Source: Anaerocolumna sp. AGMB13020 (lineage in GTDB: Bacteria > Bacillota > Clostridia > Lachnospirales > Lachnospiraceae). From it: a stretch of DNA of 64,000 nucleotides. The stretch covers positions 1,550,001 to 1,614,000 of the forward strand of contig NZ_CP136910.1 in NCBI RefSeq assembly GCF_033100115.1, written 5' to 3'. Every line of letters begins with the position of its first letter. Within the stretch, counting starts at the first letter, position 1. Below, piece by piece: positions 53,585 to 63,932 of the stretch. The position numbers and the translations under genes are program-made. A model generated the notes under the pieces. The model did not search any database. It was given only the letters and a program-made list of their open reading frames with translations, and had not been told where the DNA came from.

Positions 53585-53615
53585 AAAAAGCCGCAGTATC
53601 TGCACGACCTGCGAC
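53585..53615 (-). terminator. first terminator-like hairpin of the leader
   Basis: GTCGCAG/CTGCGGC followed by TTTTT on the minus strand, 24 nt beyond the leader-peptide stop. A ribosome stalled in the leader peptide could alter its folding. Confidence 0.6.
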
Positions 53616-53638
53616 TTAAATAGTTTATATGTTCAAAA

Positions 53639-53713
53639 TTATAGAAATCTCTCACACAGGCCGGTCATGCATTTTTTATTCTGTTGAACTGTCATTAACA
53701 TTGCTATAATCAT
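53639..53713 (-). CDS. putative 24-residue leader peptide
   Basis: ATG at 53713 has AGGAGG 8 nt upstream and codes 24 residues containing MTVQQNKKCMTGLCERFL. It is too short for a normal gene but precedes an array of mutually exclusive hairpins and a terminator before an ABC-transporter gene. This is the layout of ribosome-mediated attenuators such as the bmrB leader of bmrCD in Bacillus. Induction by ribosome-targeting antibiotics is inferred from that parallel. Confidence 0.6.
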   Translation of the reverse strand: MIIAMLMTVQQNKKCMTGLCERFL

Positions 53714-53970
53714 CTGCCTGACCTCCTTTTCTTTGCTATTTTGTGAACATCACCGTCACAAAGGTTTTTAAGACTGTTCCCTGAACACATTAACATATTA
53801 TGGCAGCCATTGCAAGAAATTTTTCATAAGGTTTTTACACTAATTGTAATACATGTAAATTTATGTAATTTTAATCAAAAAATTTTTGAAATTTATAAAA
53901 TTCTTTGTGGAATTCTGACGAAGACCGTGCTATACTTGTCAGGATGAATTTTTATGAGGAGGAAACTTTC

Positions 53971-55242
53971 TTGGAAACGAAAAAAATTATTCAAGTGGAA
54001 GATAAGGTAGGCGTGGATCTATTAATCCCCCTTTCCCTTCAGCACATGTTCGCTATGTTCGGTGCAACCGTATTAGTGCCAATGCTCTTCCAGATCAATC
54101 CATCAGTTGTACTGCTTATGAACGGTATCGGTACACTGCTATTTATTCTTATTACCAAAGGCAAAGCTCCCGCATATCTCGGTTCCAGCTTTGCTTTTCT
54201 TGGGCCCGCTGGTCTGGTAATTTCCCAATGGGGTTATTCCTATGCACTTGGTGGTTTTATCGCAGTTGGTCTTGCTGCATGTATTATTTCTTTTATTTTC
54301 TACAAGTTTGGTATCAAATGGATTGATGTAGTACTCCCCCCCGCCGCTATGGGCCCGGTTGTTGCACTTATTGGACTTGAGTTAGCTCAGACTGCTGCCA
54401 AAACCGGAGGTGTTATCGCTACAGAGACTGCTCCGATTGATCCCAAAAATGTCACTGTTTTTCTTGTAACCCTAATCGTAGCTGTTCTTGGTAATGTATT
54501 ATTCCGTAAATTTTTCGCTGTTATACCTATATTAATAGCTATCATTGCCGGCTATATAACTGCACTTATTACAAAAGTGGTTACTGGAGACCAGTTAATT
54601 CATGCTCTTCAATCAAGCTTCATCCATATTCCTAACTTCCAGGCACCTAAATTCAACATTCAGGCTATCCTTATGATCCTGCCCGTTATTCTGGTACTGG
54701 CTTCCGAGCATATTGGACATCAGATCGTGACCAGCAAGATTGTTGACAGAGACTTAGTAAAAGATCCCGGTCTGCACCGTTCCTTCTTTGCTGATGGTAT
54801 TTCAACCATGCTGTCCGGTTTCGTAGGTTCTGTTCCTACTACGACATATGGTGAAAACATCGGTGTTATGGCTATGACAAAGGTATATTCCGTACAGGTT
54901 ATTGGCGGTGCTGCCGTTCTGTCCATTGTTTCTGCCTTTATCGGACCTATTGCCGCATTGATTCAGACCATCCCAGGTGCTGTTATCGGCGGTATTTCCT
55001 TCCTGCTGTACGGTACCATCGGTGCTTCCGGTATCCGTGTTATGGTAGATGCACAAGTGGATTTCAGCCGCAGCCGTAATCTTACACTTACTTCCGTAGT
55101 ATTTGTAACCGGTCTTTCCGGTGTTGCCTTAAAAATCGGTGAAGTAACCCTAACAGGAATGGTTCTTGCCTGTGTGGTTGCCATGGTAATGTCACTATTG
55201 TTCTATGTATTTGATAAGCTGGGTCTTACAAACGATAAGTAA
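53971..55242 (+). CDS. uracil/xanthine permease family protein (UraA-like)
   Basis: A 423-residue NCS2 transporter with 12-14 membrane segments. PLSLQHMFAMFGATVLVPML, YLGSSFAFLGP (TM3 substrate half-helix), LPPAAMGPVVALIGLELA, LASEHIGHQ (conserved E and H) and PTTTYGENIGVMAMTKVYS (E and N of the TM10 motif) are all present. It imports uracil with protons. The start is taken at TTG 53971 because AGGAGG lies 8 nt upstream; an upstream ATG at 53944 would place the Shine-Dalgarno in the gene. No pyrimidine genes are adjacent. Confidence 0.9.
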   Translation: METKKIIQVEDKVGVDLLIPLSLQHMFAMFGATVLVPMLFQINPSVVLLMNGIGTLLFILITKGKAPAYLGSSFAFLGPAGLVISQWGYSYALGGFIAVGLAACIISFIFYKFGIKWIDVVLPPAAMGPVVALIGLELAQTAAKTGGVIATETAPIDPKNVTVFLVTLIVAVLGNVLFRKFFAVIPILIAIIAGYITALITKVVTGDQLIHALQSSFIHIPNFQAPKFNIQAILMILPVILVLASEHIGHQIVTSKIVDRDLVKDPGLHRSFFADGISTMLSGFVGSVPTTTYGENIGVMAMTKVYSVQVIGGAAVLSIVSAFIGPIAALIQTIPGAVIGGISFLLYGTIGASGIRVMVDAQVDFSRSRNLTLTSVVFVTGLSGVALKIGEVTLTGMVLACVVAMVMSLLFYVFDKLGLTNDK

Positions 55243-55313
55243 TTTTTTAAGGTTCTTATTAGAAGAACGATAACAGCTTTGTATAGAACTGCTGAATAAA
55301 TATGAAACTGCTA

Positions 55314-55371
55314 AGGTGCTGTAATATATCAGGTTTCCAGAAATCTGAAATATTACAGCACCTGTTTTTTT
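55314..55371 (+). terminator. intrinsic terminator of the uracil permease gene
   Basis: A long hairpin with base AGGTGCTGTAATAT and its near-complement ATATTACAGCACCT is followed by a T-tract (55365-55371). The remaining 55372-55644 holds no visible gene. Confidence 0.9.
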
Positions 55372-55644
55372 ACCGTATCTGATATCTTATTGTCCGGAAA
55401 TGAATTGAACAGATATTGGTTATAGGTAAGAGTAAAAGAATATACTAAATTGATAGATACCATGTGCAGATTCTTTCATTCTTTATTTGTGGCAGTAGCG
55501 CAGGCCGGCCAGTGATATTCAATGGGTGGAAAGAATGATAGAAAGAGATGTTTTTTCTATTTTTTGGTCAATAAATATAGTGTTTATATTCTATAACATC
55601 TTTTATAATATATTTATTATATTTCTGACAAGGAGACTAATAAT

Positions 55645-56703
55645 ATGAATGCACCTGTTGAGACCTTATTAAAGGTACCTGCAAACGGTACCTATAACTT
55701 AAAAGTTACAGTTACTGCCGACAAAGATACGGATTATGTCATACTATTTGATAATCGCAGATGGTATCAGGAAGACACGGTAAAAGCCGGGGAGATCAAG
55801 GAACATGATTTTACTGTAAATGTTTGTGATACTCATCCATTTGGAAAAGAATATGTACAAGTAGAAATGCTTACGGTTGGTGTAATGGGTGAAGTGAATT
55901 ACAGCTGTTCCTATAGTTCCTGTGATGCCCCCACCTTATATATCGCTGGTGATTCTACCGTTGCCGATCAGAGAGCAGAATACCCTTATGTACCTTCTGC
56001 CACCTATTGCGGCTGGGGACAGATGTTTCCACTATATCTAAAAAAGGGCTTTGGGCTTTCCAATCATGCACAATCAGGGCTTACTACAGAAGATTTTAAG
56101 CAGTCCAACTGGCAGGTCGTTAAGAAAAGAATAAGACCAGGCGATTTCCTGATAGTGGAATTTGGTCATAATGATCAGAAAAAACCGGAGCTTTCTGCTA
56201 ACGGAGGTTACAGAGAGAATCTGATCTACTATGTTACAGAGGCCAGAAGACTTGGTGCAACCCCAATTCTTTGCTCACCAATAAATCGCATCTTATTTGA
56301 TGAAAACGGCAAGTTAATCAATCTCCTGGGCGCCTATCGAGATACTGTCAAAAAAGTAGCAGAAAAAATGCAGGTTCCTTTTATCGATTTATGGTCCCGG
56401 ACTACTGAATATATGGAAGCTGCCGGCCCCGAAGATGCCTGGGATTATTTCTGGGGTAATGGTACTTCGAGAGATTATACTCACACCAATGATATTGGCG
56501 GTAAGTTAATTGCGAAATTTGTAGCACAGGAAATAAAGAAAGCAGTAGTTCCTGGTATCAGCGATTATATTACGGATGCACCCCTTGATACACCGCTTCC
56601 CAAGCCCTCCGGTAAGAAAAATCTGGCAAAAAATCTAAACGATTACCGTACGATTGGTCTTGTCAATCTGCCGGAACTGGACAGGGATATAACCGGGAAC
56701 TAA
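55645..56703 (+). CDS. SGNH/GDSL hydrolase, rhamnogalacturonan acetylesterase-like (CE12)
   Basis: The 352-residue protein has no signal peptide. An N-terminal beta-rich domain (~1-95) precedes an SGNH hydrolase: block I YIAGDSTVAD (Ser), the Gly of HAQSGLTTEDF, block III EFGHNDQKKP (Asn) and block V DYTHTNDIGG (Asp/His). This set fits CE12 esterases that remove acetyl groups from pectin fragments. A cytoplasmic location suggests action on imported oligosaccharides. AAGGAG precedes ATG by 9 nt. It is not near other pectin genes. Confidence 0.85.
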   Translation: MNAPVETLLKVPANGTYNLKVTVTADKDTDYVILFDNRRWYQEDTVKAGEIKEHDFTVNVCDTHPFGKEYVQVEMLTVGVMGEVNYSCSYSSCDAPTLYIAGDSTVADQRAEYPYVPSATYCGWGQMFPLYLKKGFGLSNHAQSGLTTEDFKQSNWQVVKKRIRPGDFLIVEFGHNDQKKPELSANGGYRENLIYYVTEARRLGATPILCSPINRILFDENGKLINLLGAYRDTVKKVAEKMQVPFIDLWSRTTEYMEAAGPEDAWDYFWGNGTSRDYTHTNDIGGKLIAKFVAQEIKKAVVPGISDYITDAPLDTPLPKPSGKKNLAKNLNDYRTIGLVNLPELDRDITGN

Positions 56704-56952
56704 CTATAGCTTATAGGAAAAGTGTATTTACATATCTATTCTATGGTTATTTCGAAATTAGGCAGAGAAGAGTTCTATTCTTCCTGCCAAATTCGAAAAT
56801 GTTAACGACATATAAAATGAGCAATCAAATCTTCACTTAGTCTTCTTTCATTTTATTATTTTCTATCAATTGACTAATTTTTCTTTTCAATTGATTATTC
56901 ATTCAATTAATTATTTACTTTCACTCTTTAACGTCCATGTAAAAATATAATT

Positions 56953-58965
56953 TTATAATTTAAATTTAGCAATTAAAGAATGTAGTTTTATAGCCAGCTC
57001 CGTTAGGTTATCACTTGCACCTGCGATTTCCTCAACAGATGCAGTCTGTTCTTCGGTTGAGGCAGATGCTTCTTCTGATGCAGCTGCATTCTCCTGAGCA
57101 ATAGCAGAAAGATTCTCTAAGACTTCCAGTATTGTCTGTCTCATATTATTCATTTCATCACCGGCAGTACTTAAGCTAGTCACTGCATCTGTAGAGGTTT
57201 CCATGGATTCTGCAATACTTTTATATTGATTCCTGCTGTTTTTCACACTGCCTGACTGTTCTTCGGTTATTGCAGAGACCCTTACAATCGTCTGAACCGC
57301 ATTCTCCGTATTCTTTTGTAAATCTTCTATAATTTCATTTATAACTTTGGTAGAGACAGAAGATTGTTCCGCTAACTTTCTGATTTCCTCTGCTACCACT
57401 GCAAATCCTTTTCCGGCTTCTCCTGCTCTGGCCGCTTCAATAGCAGCATTTAAGGACAACAGGTTGGTCTGTGCTGCAATGGACTCGATAACATTGCTTG
57501 CTTCACTGATTTGTCTGGAACTATCATTGGATTTCATTATGACTTCATAGATAGCTTCTACAGCAGCAGTATTTTCTTCGGTTATCCTGCTAAGGGTATC
57601 CATTTCCTTTAAGCCCGTCTTAACTACTTCTGTTGCTTTTCCGGTAGAAGTATGTACGTCCAGAATTAAACTTTGAACCTTTTCTATGGTTTCACCAAGC
57701 TGTATTGCCTTATGTGATCCTGTTTCCGTATGCTTCGCCTGTTCTGAGGCACCTTGTGCAATTTCTTCTACGGTTTTTGATACTTCTTCCGCAGCAATTG
57801 CTGTCTGCTGAGACGTTTCGGTCAGTACATTTGAGGCAAGCGATACCTGTTCTGATGAAGCCGTAATTTCTCTTATGATTACCCTGAAACCATTGGTAAT
57901 ACCAAGCAAAGAATCTGCCAGATCACCGATTTCATCCTTTCTGCTTCTAAACTTCTCGTTTATATTCTCTGACAGGTCCAAGGCAGCAATCTTTCTTGCA
58001 TAGTTGCTTGTACCTATGATTGGTTTCGCTATCGAAGTACCTATAATAAAAGCAATCACTGCACTGATTACCAGCACCAGGATAACAATCAGGATAATAT
58101 AAATCTGAAGGGTTTTTATAGGTTGTAATATTTCACTTTTTCCCGCTGCCAGTATGAAGGTCCATTCTGTTCCGGGAATTTCAGCAAATCCAACATACTG
58201 ATATCCTCCATTGAAACTGTAATAACCATTGCCTTTTTCTTTCGAGATCGCTGACTTTAAGGTCGCTGCCAGGGCTGCCGCACTTTTATCTGTCTTTTCT
58301 TCTTCGATGGCATTATAACGATTCGTTACCAGCTCCAGGTCTTTATGTCCAATAATTGTTCCTGTTCCGTCAATGATATATCCATAGCCGGTAGTACCGT
58401 AACCTGTATCCTCGGCCAGTTTACTCAGAGTACTTCCATCCAGTCGTCCTAATAAGGCGCCTGTAACCTGACCATTATTTTCGATTGGTACTGCCTGCAC
58501 CAGCACAAGTTCACCCGTTACCGGGCTAATCGTAAAATTAATCGCCTCTTCCCCTGCTAACGCCTTCCTTAAAGGATCACCTTCCTGAAGTACTATTTTC
58601 GTATCCGCGCTGTTAGCATAAGAAATGCTCCCATCAAGCTGAATGATACCAAGCTCCGTAAAATCTGTTTCTTTCAGTACACTTTGAAGCACCGGCTGCT
58701 GCTTAACCCAGTCCATGGACCTTAGTTCATCGAAGAAGGAAAGGGTCTTAAGCGTCCCTATTTGTGTCTCAAGCCTGCTGTTCTGCAACTTTGCGGCATC
58801 TTCAGCAAGTTCCATCATGTTATTCTCCGCTTCCTTTAAAATAATATCACTAGCAACTTTATTACTGATAAAACCTAATGCACAACATGAGAGTAATATT
58901 AAGATAGTAAAATAGAGTATTAATTTTGTCTTCACACTTACATTTTTACTGCTAGGCTTTTTCAT
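56953..58965 (-). CDS. methyl-accepting chemotaxis protein with Cache-type sensor
   Basis: A 670-residue chemoreceptor. TM1 (~12-34), an extracytoplasmic double Cache-type domain (~40-280; [40 protein letters not shown]), TM2 (~287-310), HAMP (~311-365) and a long cytoplasmic signalling helix bundle follow in order. The hairpin tip is the conserved [27 protein letters not shown]. It controls CheA kinase activity. The ligand is unknown. GGAGGG lies ~10 nt before ATG. No che genes are adjacent. Confidence 0.93.
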   Translation of the reverse strand: MKKPSSKNVSVKTKLILYFTILILLSCCALGFISNKVASDIILKEAENNMMELAEDAAKLQNSRLETQIGTLKTLSFFDELRSMDWVKQQPVLQSVLKETDFTELGIIQLDGSISYANSADTKIVLQEGDPLRKALAGEEAINFTISPVTGELVLVQAVPIENNGQVTGALLGRLDGSTLSKLAEDTGYGTTGYGYIIDGTGTIIGHKDLELVTNRYNAIEEEKTDKSAAALAATLKSAISKEKGNGYYSFNGGYQYVGFAEIPGTEWTFILAAGKSEILQPIKTLQIYIILIVILVLVISAVIAFIIGTSIAKPIIGTSNYARKIAALDLSENINEKFRSRKDEIGDLADSLLGITNGFRVIIREITASSEQVSLASNVLTETSQQTAIAAEEVSKTVEEIAQGASEQAKHTETGSHKAIQLGETIEKVQSLILDVHTSTGKATEVVKTGLKEMDTLSRITEENTAAVEAIYEVIMKSNDSSRQISEASNVIESIAAQTNLLSLNAAIEAARAGEAGKGFAVVAEEIRKLAEQSSVSTKVINEIIEDLQKNTENAVQTIVRVSAITEEQSGSVKNSRNQYKSIAESMETSTDAVTSLSTAGDEMNNMRQTILEVLENLSAIAQENAAASEEASASTEEQTASVEEIAGASDNLTELAIKLHSLIAKFKL

Positions 58966-59082
58966 ATACTACGTCCCTCCACCTGTCTTTTTTCTTTTCA
59001 TAAATGTCGTTATTTGTTATAATGTATTACATATTGTGGATTATAGCCGAATTATGCAATGATTAAAACTGTTATTAATAAA

Positions 59083-59106
59083 CTGTCATTGTCATTGACA
59101 TGACAG
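59083..59106. promoter_or_regulatory. inverted repeat between chemoreceptor and HTH gene
   Basis: CTGTCAT (59083-59089) and ATGACAG (59100-59106) are inverted around 10 bp. It may be an operator for the HTH protein that starts 49 bp later. Confidence 0.35.
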
Positions 59107-59154
59107 TATTCGGAATCCTGTAATAATGACACCCTCTAAAGGAGTACCCTGCTA

Positions 59155-60708
59155 TTGTATAATGAAATGACTTTTGGTAAGTGCCTTAAATTCTTACTCG
59201 CCACCGTTCACCTTCCAATGAGCCAGTTAGCAAAAGCTATAAATGTGGATAATTCACTTGTCAGCCATTGGGTACATGAGAGAAGATTTCCTTCAAGCCA
59301 GTATATCAACAGCATTACAGAATTTCTTTCGAGAAATATAATGGATTCCTTACAGCTTAAGATGGTAGACGAGTTATTTTATAGTCTGAAGGTCAATGAG
59401 AAAATTACCGAGATTACGATAAAAGAAAAATTACATATCATGCTGCAGGCATCCTTAAATTATTCCCTTGCCTGTCGGACAGAAAAGAAAAGTGCTTCAG
59501 AAAGTAAAAGCGATGCCTCTTTTTTAAACTCCATTGATTTGTCCAGCAGCGATAAATTAATCTATGGTATAACCAATGTATTTACTGCTGGTATTTCCCT
59601 GATAGAATCAGCCAGAACCTACTGCCGTAAAGAGAATAATGTCATTTATCTGACCTATCATAATGTTCTTGATAACTCCTTTTTCTCTGATAACCGATTA
59701 AGCTATCTAAAAGAGATTTTGTTAGAGGTTATAAAGAATAACTGGCAGGTTACTTTTTTACTTACATTGGACAGCAATGTGGAGCGTGCAGTCAGATTAA
59801 TCAGTTTTATATTCCCCTTACTTAAAACAGGGAAAGTCAATCTTTATAGCCTGACAAATAACGATAGTTTTATGACCGGTAAAGAATTATATGTTATATC
59901 CGGCATAGGTGCCTTGTCATGTTTCCCCACTGATGCCTACACCGGCATCAATTGTGCTTTCTATCTAAAAAGTAAATCAGCAGTTGACGTACTGACCAAC
60001 TATATAAAATTATTAATCAATAACAATTCCAATAATATTGTCAAGTATTATAATCAGGAAACGAAAGATGCTTTCTTCTTCAAATTAACAGATTCAAATG
60101 AACAGCTGGGAAACCATTATTGCTATAACAACAGCTTCAGCAAACTGCTGATACCAATCCGGTTATATCAGAAATTCTTAGAACAGACAGATTTATCACT
60201 AGAGGAAAAAAAACTTTCATACTATTACTATGAGAAGCAATTCAAAGGTTTCCTAAAAAACCTGAGTCATCATATATGTACCGAGATATATTTCACCTCA
60301 GCTTTTGAAAATTTATGTAAAAATAATATTATATTTCTCTACACCTATACCGGTATAAAAATAATACATGCAAGTAAACGGGATATTATTGACTATCTGG
60401 AATATGCCATATCGATTATAAATCAATATGATAACTATCAAATAGCAGTTATTTATCAGAATATGGTTGGCTTAGAGAAAAATATAGCCTTATCCATAAA
60501 GGAACGCAAAGAGATATTTTTCTATGTGTATGGAAAGAGCAGGGCAGTTGATACAATTCTCTCACTTGATGACCCTGTCATGGTTAAAGCCTTTGTAGAA
60601 TATTACAAGTATCTATGGCAGAAGATTTCTCCTCTTAACAAAGACAAGAAAGATATTGTACTCTTGCTTGAAAGCTATATCCAGATGCTTAACAAGGAGC
60701 TAAGGTAA
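59155..60708 (+). CDS. HTH-domain protein of unknown function
   Basis: A 517-residue protein. The N-terminal ~60 residues form an XRE/Cro-like helix-turn-helix (LPMSQLAKAINVDNSLVSHW VHERRFPSSQYI). The remaining ~450 residues are not recognised; they are tyrosine- and asparagine-rich and probably form a sensory or helical domain. TTG at 59155 is taken as start, with AAAGGAG 10 nt upstream; an ATG at 59167 is the alternative. It is divergent from the chemoreceptor. Similar large HTH proteins with unknown C-termini occur in Lachnospiraceae. Confidence 0.65.
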   Translation: MYNEMTFGKCLKFLLATVHLPMSQLAKAINVDNSLVSHWVHERRFPSSQYINSITEFLSRNIMDSLQLKMVDELFYSLKVNEKITEITIKEKLHIMLQASLNYSLACRTEKKSASESKSDASFLNSIDLSSSDKLIYGITNVFTAGISLIESARTYCRKENNVIYLTYHNVLDNSFFSDNRLSYLKEILLEVIKNNWQVTFLLTLDSNVERAVRLISFIFPLLKTGKVNLYSLTNNDSFMTGKELYVISGIGALSCFPTDAYTGINCAFYLKSKSAVDVLTNYIKLLINNNSNNIVKYYNQETKDAFFFKLTDSNEQLGNHYCYNNSFSKLLIPIRLYQKFLEQTDLSLEEKKLSYYYYEKQFKGFLKNLSHHICTEIYFTSAFENLCKNNIIFLYTYTGIKIIHASKRDIIDYLEYAISIINQYDNYQIAVIYQNMVGLEKNIALSIKERKEIFFYVYGKSRAVDTILSLDDPVMVKAFVEYYKYLWQKISPLNKDKKDIVLLLESYIQMLNKELR

Positions 60709-60929
60709 TCCGTCCATCTTTCTATTGATATAAGTTAAAGTAATTAACCAAAGCTTATTTATCAAAGGATAAAACCTTGAACACCTTTTACAACTGCAGC
60801 TGCTTTCTGGAGATACTCACCACGTACCAAACTATTGTCAATACTAATTTTTCTTATTTAGTGAGCTGCTGCAAAGTTCAATTTACACGATTTATCTTTG
60901 CAGCAGCAAGAAATTTAAGCAGTATCGTA

Positions 60930-61691
60930 TTATTCTTTCGTCATGAAGATCTTAGCGCCATGGGTGAGATAAGGCTCCAACCTGCAATCTTTATTTCCCA
61001 ACAGCCAGATTTCCTGAATCTCATAACTGCTGCCAGGGTATATATAGATTTCCTGCTTCCCCAGGTGATAGAAGATTCCTTTTCCAAGCTTTACACCTTG
61101 TCCAAATATCTGATTGTATTTTTCTTCATAATGGCTGAGATTATCTACTGCTATTGCAAGTCTTTTTATACCCACTGCACCGTTTTCATGTGTTAATTGC
61201 CTTCTGTCTTTCGGCAGTTCCGGTTCATAGGCACTCATAAAAAAGGGCAGGTGCCAGTCCTTTGAAAGTGCCATTTCCCAATGAAGCTCATTCCCTGCAA
61301 GGTCAATGCGTTTCAAGGAATAGTTCTTTGAAATTTCATAACCACGGTTTCTTAGTTCCTGTACATTGTTATGAAAGTCTGATTTCGGATTACTGTCAAG
61401 GGCATATTCGTTAACCCCCTCCCCAGAAGATGTATAGTTCCGATAACGGTCTGCTCTTGCTTTGTCAAAAAGACCAGCTATATTTAAAATAAAGGGAACC
61501 AGTGGTTTAAGCTTCCCCATATTGGCATCGTAGAGTTCAAGAAAAGACTCGTCTGAAAAATAAATAAGGGCATTGGTCGCCTTCTCTTCACAGCTGCCAA
61601 AGGTCACTGTAAATCCCAGCTTTTCAAAATCCTTCACAGCCTCTCTAAAATCATTGGTTTTTATTAATACATGGCCTAATGTAAATTTCAT
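60930..61691 (-). CDS. VOC family (glyoxalase-like) protein
   Basis: A 253-residue protein with two VOC-type halves: LGHVLIKTNDFREAVKDFEK LGFTVTFG and, after ~100 residues, IKRLAIAVDNLSHYEEKYNQ IFGQG. Conserved His (H7) and Glu (LELYD; ELHWEM) may bind a metal. Members of this large family range from dioxygenases to drug-resistance proteins, so no substrate is proposed. AGGAGG lies 9 nt before ATG. Its start overlaps the small ORF upstream. Confidence 0.78.
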   Translation of the reverse strand: MKFTLGHVLIKTNDFREAVKDFEKLGFTVTFGSCEEKATNALIYFSDESFLELYDANMGKLKPLVPFILNIAGLFDKARADRYRNYTSSGEGVNEYALDSNPKSDFHNNVQELRNRGYEISKNYSLKRIDLAGNELHWEMALSKDWHLPFFMSAYEPELPKDRRQLTHENGAVGIKRLAIAVDNLSHYEEKYNQIFGQGVKLGKGIFYHLGKQEIYIYPGSSYEIQEIWLLGNKDCRLEPYLTHGAKIFMTKE

Positions 61692-61869
61692 CTATACAAA
61701 CCTCCTGGTATTTATTATTAAGGACAAAGCTTTCAGGTCTCTTTTCATTCCGTATGTGCTTTACAACATGATCCTTACAATAGTTTACCAGAGATGCCTC
61801 TTGCTTTGTAACCGGAAAGGTATTTTCAATGACCCAATCGGAAGTTATGTTTTCTAAGAGGTTATCCAT
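61651..61869 (-). CDS. small protein of unknown function between AraC and VOC genes
   Basis: A 72-residue frame (ENTFPVTKQEASLVNYCKDH; NEKRPESFVLNNKYQEV). GGAGAG lies 7 nt before its ATG, which overlaps the AraC stop codon (ATGGATAA). Its last 41 bp overlap the VOC gene. The spacing suggests translational coupling along three genes. No family was recognised. Confidence 0.45.
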   Translation of the reverse strand: MDNLLENITSDWVIENTFPVTKQEASLVNYCKDHVVKHIRNEKRPESFVLNNKYQEVCIDEIYIRPCINKNQ

Positions 61870-62830
61870 TTCTTAGCTCTCCGGGTGTAATCCCATAATA
61901 TTTCCGAAAATTCTCTATAAAATGACTTACATTAACATAACCGCACCGCCAGGCCGTGTCCTTTACCCTATAATCGCCTGACTGCACCAGTTGATAAGCC
62001 AGTTCCATTCGCTTGTGAACAATATATCCATATACTGTATACCCAAAGCACTGCTTAAATCCGGTTTTCAGCTTATACTCATTAATACAGGCCTCTTTTG
62101 CAAGACCGGAAATCGTAAGACTTTCCTTAAACGATCTGTCTATTTTTTCTTTTGCTTTTACAAGGCATCGGTAATCCTCCGCAGAAATATTTGCTCTGAC
62201 AGCGAGCTTATCGGTTTCATATACAGCTTCATTTAAGAATACAGCAAGTAGCTCCAGTATTTTTCCTTCCAGATACAGTGTCCGTAAATTATCCCTGACA
62301 GGACAATTCAGAATCTGCTGAATTATCAAATATACCCCTGAGGGTATAATCCCTTTCTTCAGAATCTCATCCTTAACCTTGATTTCGCCGTTTAGAGAAG
62401 TTAACAGCTGCAGAACTACCTGCTCTTTAAAGGATATATTTATTCCTCTGCAATGCTGTCCTTTGGCAAAATTGCTGATACTGGAATCAATCATTCCTTT
62501 TTGAAGAAACCATTCACCTTCTGATACGGTAAATTCCTTTCTGCTGACTGAGGGATACGACCAGGTCAGATTATCTTTTAGGCAAAATCCCAATTGTATC
62601 CTGGAAGCGGGTATATGTGCCTCTTGAATACTGCAAGCCTTTTTAAAAGACATTTCAGTATCACACAGATTTATATCCCTGCCCGCAGGTGTTATGGTAA
62701 TCGCTCCCCAGGCTAGAGCAGCGGGCAGGCGTATCTCTGAAGACACTTCATAAACTTCCTCTCCGCCTTCCCATAGGCAATGAACCTGTTTTGGCATAGC
62801 TTCTTCATTTTTATATTGTATTTTCAGCAT
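61862..62830 (-). CDS. AraC family transcriptional regulator
   Basis: A 322-residue regulator with an N-terminal domain of unknown ligand and a C-terminal AraC double helix-turn-helix: SLTISGLAKEACINEYKLKT GFKQCFGYTVYGYIVHKRME, then YRVKDTAWRCGYVNVSHFIE NFRKYYGITPGELR. This resembles PchR/YesN-type siderophore or stress regulators. ATG 62830 is preferred over 62848, since AGG lies 6 nt upstream of it and none fits the earlier one. It probably heads the small-ORF/VOC operon. Confidence 0.88.
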   Translation of the reverse strand: MLKIQYKNEEAMPKQVHCLWEGGEEVYEVSSEIRLPAALAWGAITITPAGRDINLCDTEMSFKKACSIQEAHIPASRIQLGFCLKDNLTWSYPSVSRKEFTVSEGEWFLQKGMIDSSISNFAKGQHCRGINISFKEQVVLQLLTSLNGEIKVKDEILKKGIIPSGVYLIIQQILNCPVRDNLRTLYLEGKILELLAVFLNEAVYETDKLAVRANISAEDYRCLVKAKEKIDRSFKESLTISGLAKEACINEYKLKTGFKQCFGYTVYGYIVHKRMELAYQLVQSGDYRVKDTAWRCGYVNVSHFIENFRKYYGITPGELRNG

Positions 62831-63191
62831 AGCCGTCCTGCCTCTCATATTTTTTGGAATTTGTGCATTGGGCTGCTGTTGATAATAATATATTACTTTC
62901 AGACAGCCTTCAGAATAAACTCCATATTAGTTAGCTTAAACTAACTCAATGATATAACATTAGCATTCTAATTGCAATATGTTCTGGTTTTCTGTTTCCA
63001 TTGTATTCAGCTTACGTTTCTCCTCTATCATAAATTTCTGCTGCAATATTCCTAAAACATTTACCTTAGAGTATGGAAAAGCTACTCTCAAAAAAAGATT
63101 CCAAAGGCAGCATTATCCGTGAAGATATGCCGCTTTAGGAACCTGTTATTATTAGTCAAGCTTTTTGCTCTTGTTAAATATACCTTCCAAT
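62831..63191. other. gene-less stretch
   Basis: AT-rich spacer between the nitroreductase and AraC genes. A palindrome TTAGTTAGCTTAAACTAACT near 62928-62947 could be an operator; nothing else was seen. Confidence 0.4.
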
Positions 63192-63932
63192 CTATTTATC
63201 ATTCTGAAATCCTTGCTGCTTCAGTACCGGGTATACCTTGGGATAATAAACATTCTGATAAATATTAGAGGTATACTGGCTCCAGTTACCTTCCTGTTGT
63301 CTTCCGATTTCAGAAAGATAACTCTTCATCTCACTGTCATATTGATCAATTGCTTCTTTTAAGCCTTCCACATTGTACTTCTCATCATGTCTGAAGGCCT
63401 TCTGAGGAAGCCTTGGTTTTTTATGGGAAGGATCCAAAGGATATCCAATTGCTAAGCCTGCTACCGGAAAGGTATATTCGGGAAGACCGAGGAGCTCTAT
63501 GATATCCTCGGGGTTTTTGCGCACACCTCCGATGGGTACAATGCCAAGTCCAAGGGATTCAGCTGAAATAATAGCTCCGCCCATATTGAGTCCCGCATCA
63601 AAAGTTCCAACCATAGTGCCTTCCACACTTTCCTGTATTACCTGCTTTAATCCGTTTTTCTCTGCTGCCAGCCTGGTCTTATAAAAGTCCATTACAAATA
63701 CAAGAAAAACCGGTGCATCATCAATCCACTTCTGTCCGCCTGTTAGTTCAGCGATTCTTGCTTTGGTTTCTTTCTTTCTTATAACAATGACAGAGGTCTG
63801 CTGTCCATTTATGGAATTGGGCATAGCCTGAGCTGATTGAATTATATCATCCAGTAAATCATCCTCTATGTCTTTGTCAAGAAAACTGCGAATGGATCTA
63901 TGGTTCTGTATGGTTTTAATCATTTCATTCAT
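63192..63932 (-). CDS. nitroreductase family flavin oxidoreductase (NfsA-like)
   Basis: A 246-residue FMN-dependent NAD(P)H oxidoreductase. IQNHRSIRSFLDKDIEDDLL is the typical N-terminus, MPNSINGQQTSVIVIRKKE the FMN site, GTFDAGLNMGGAIISAESLG LGIVPIGGVR the mid-region and AGLAIGYP the closing motif. It resembles NfsA/FRP-type nitro- and quinone reductases. ATG 63932 has AAAGGAA 8 nt upstream; a frame open from 63959 adds nine unsupported residues. Confidence 0.88.
   Translation of the reverse strand: MNEMIKTIQNHRSIRSFLDKDIEDDLLDDIIQSAQAMPNSINGQQTSVIVIRKKETKARIAELTGGQKWIDDAPVFLVFVMDFYKTRLAAEKNGLKQVIQESVEGTMVGTFDAGLNMGGAIISAESLGLGIVPIGGVRKNPEDIIELLGLPEYTFPVAGLAIGYPLDPSHKKPRLPQKAFRHDEKYNVEGLKEAIDQYDSEMKSYLSEIGRQQEGNWSQYTSNIYQNVYYPKVYPVLKQQGFQNDK

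Noticed and set aside
53473..53655. 60-residue minus-strand ORF in the ABC leader
   Set aside because: It runs through the hairpins and terminator and has no ribosome binding site; the 24-residue ORF at 53639-53713 is the better leader peptide.
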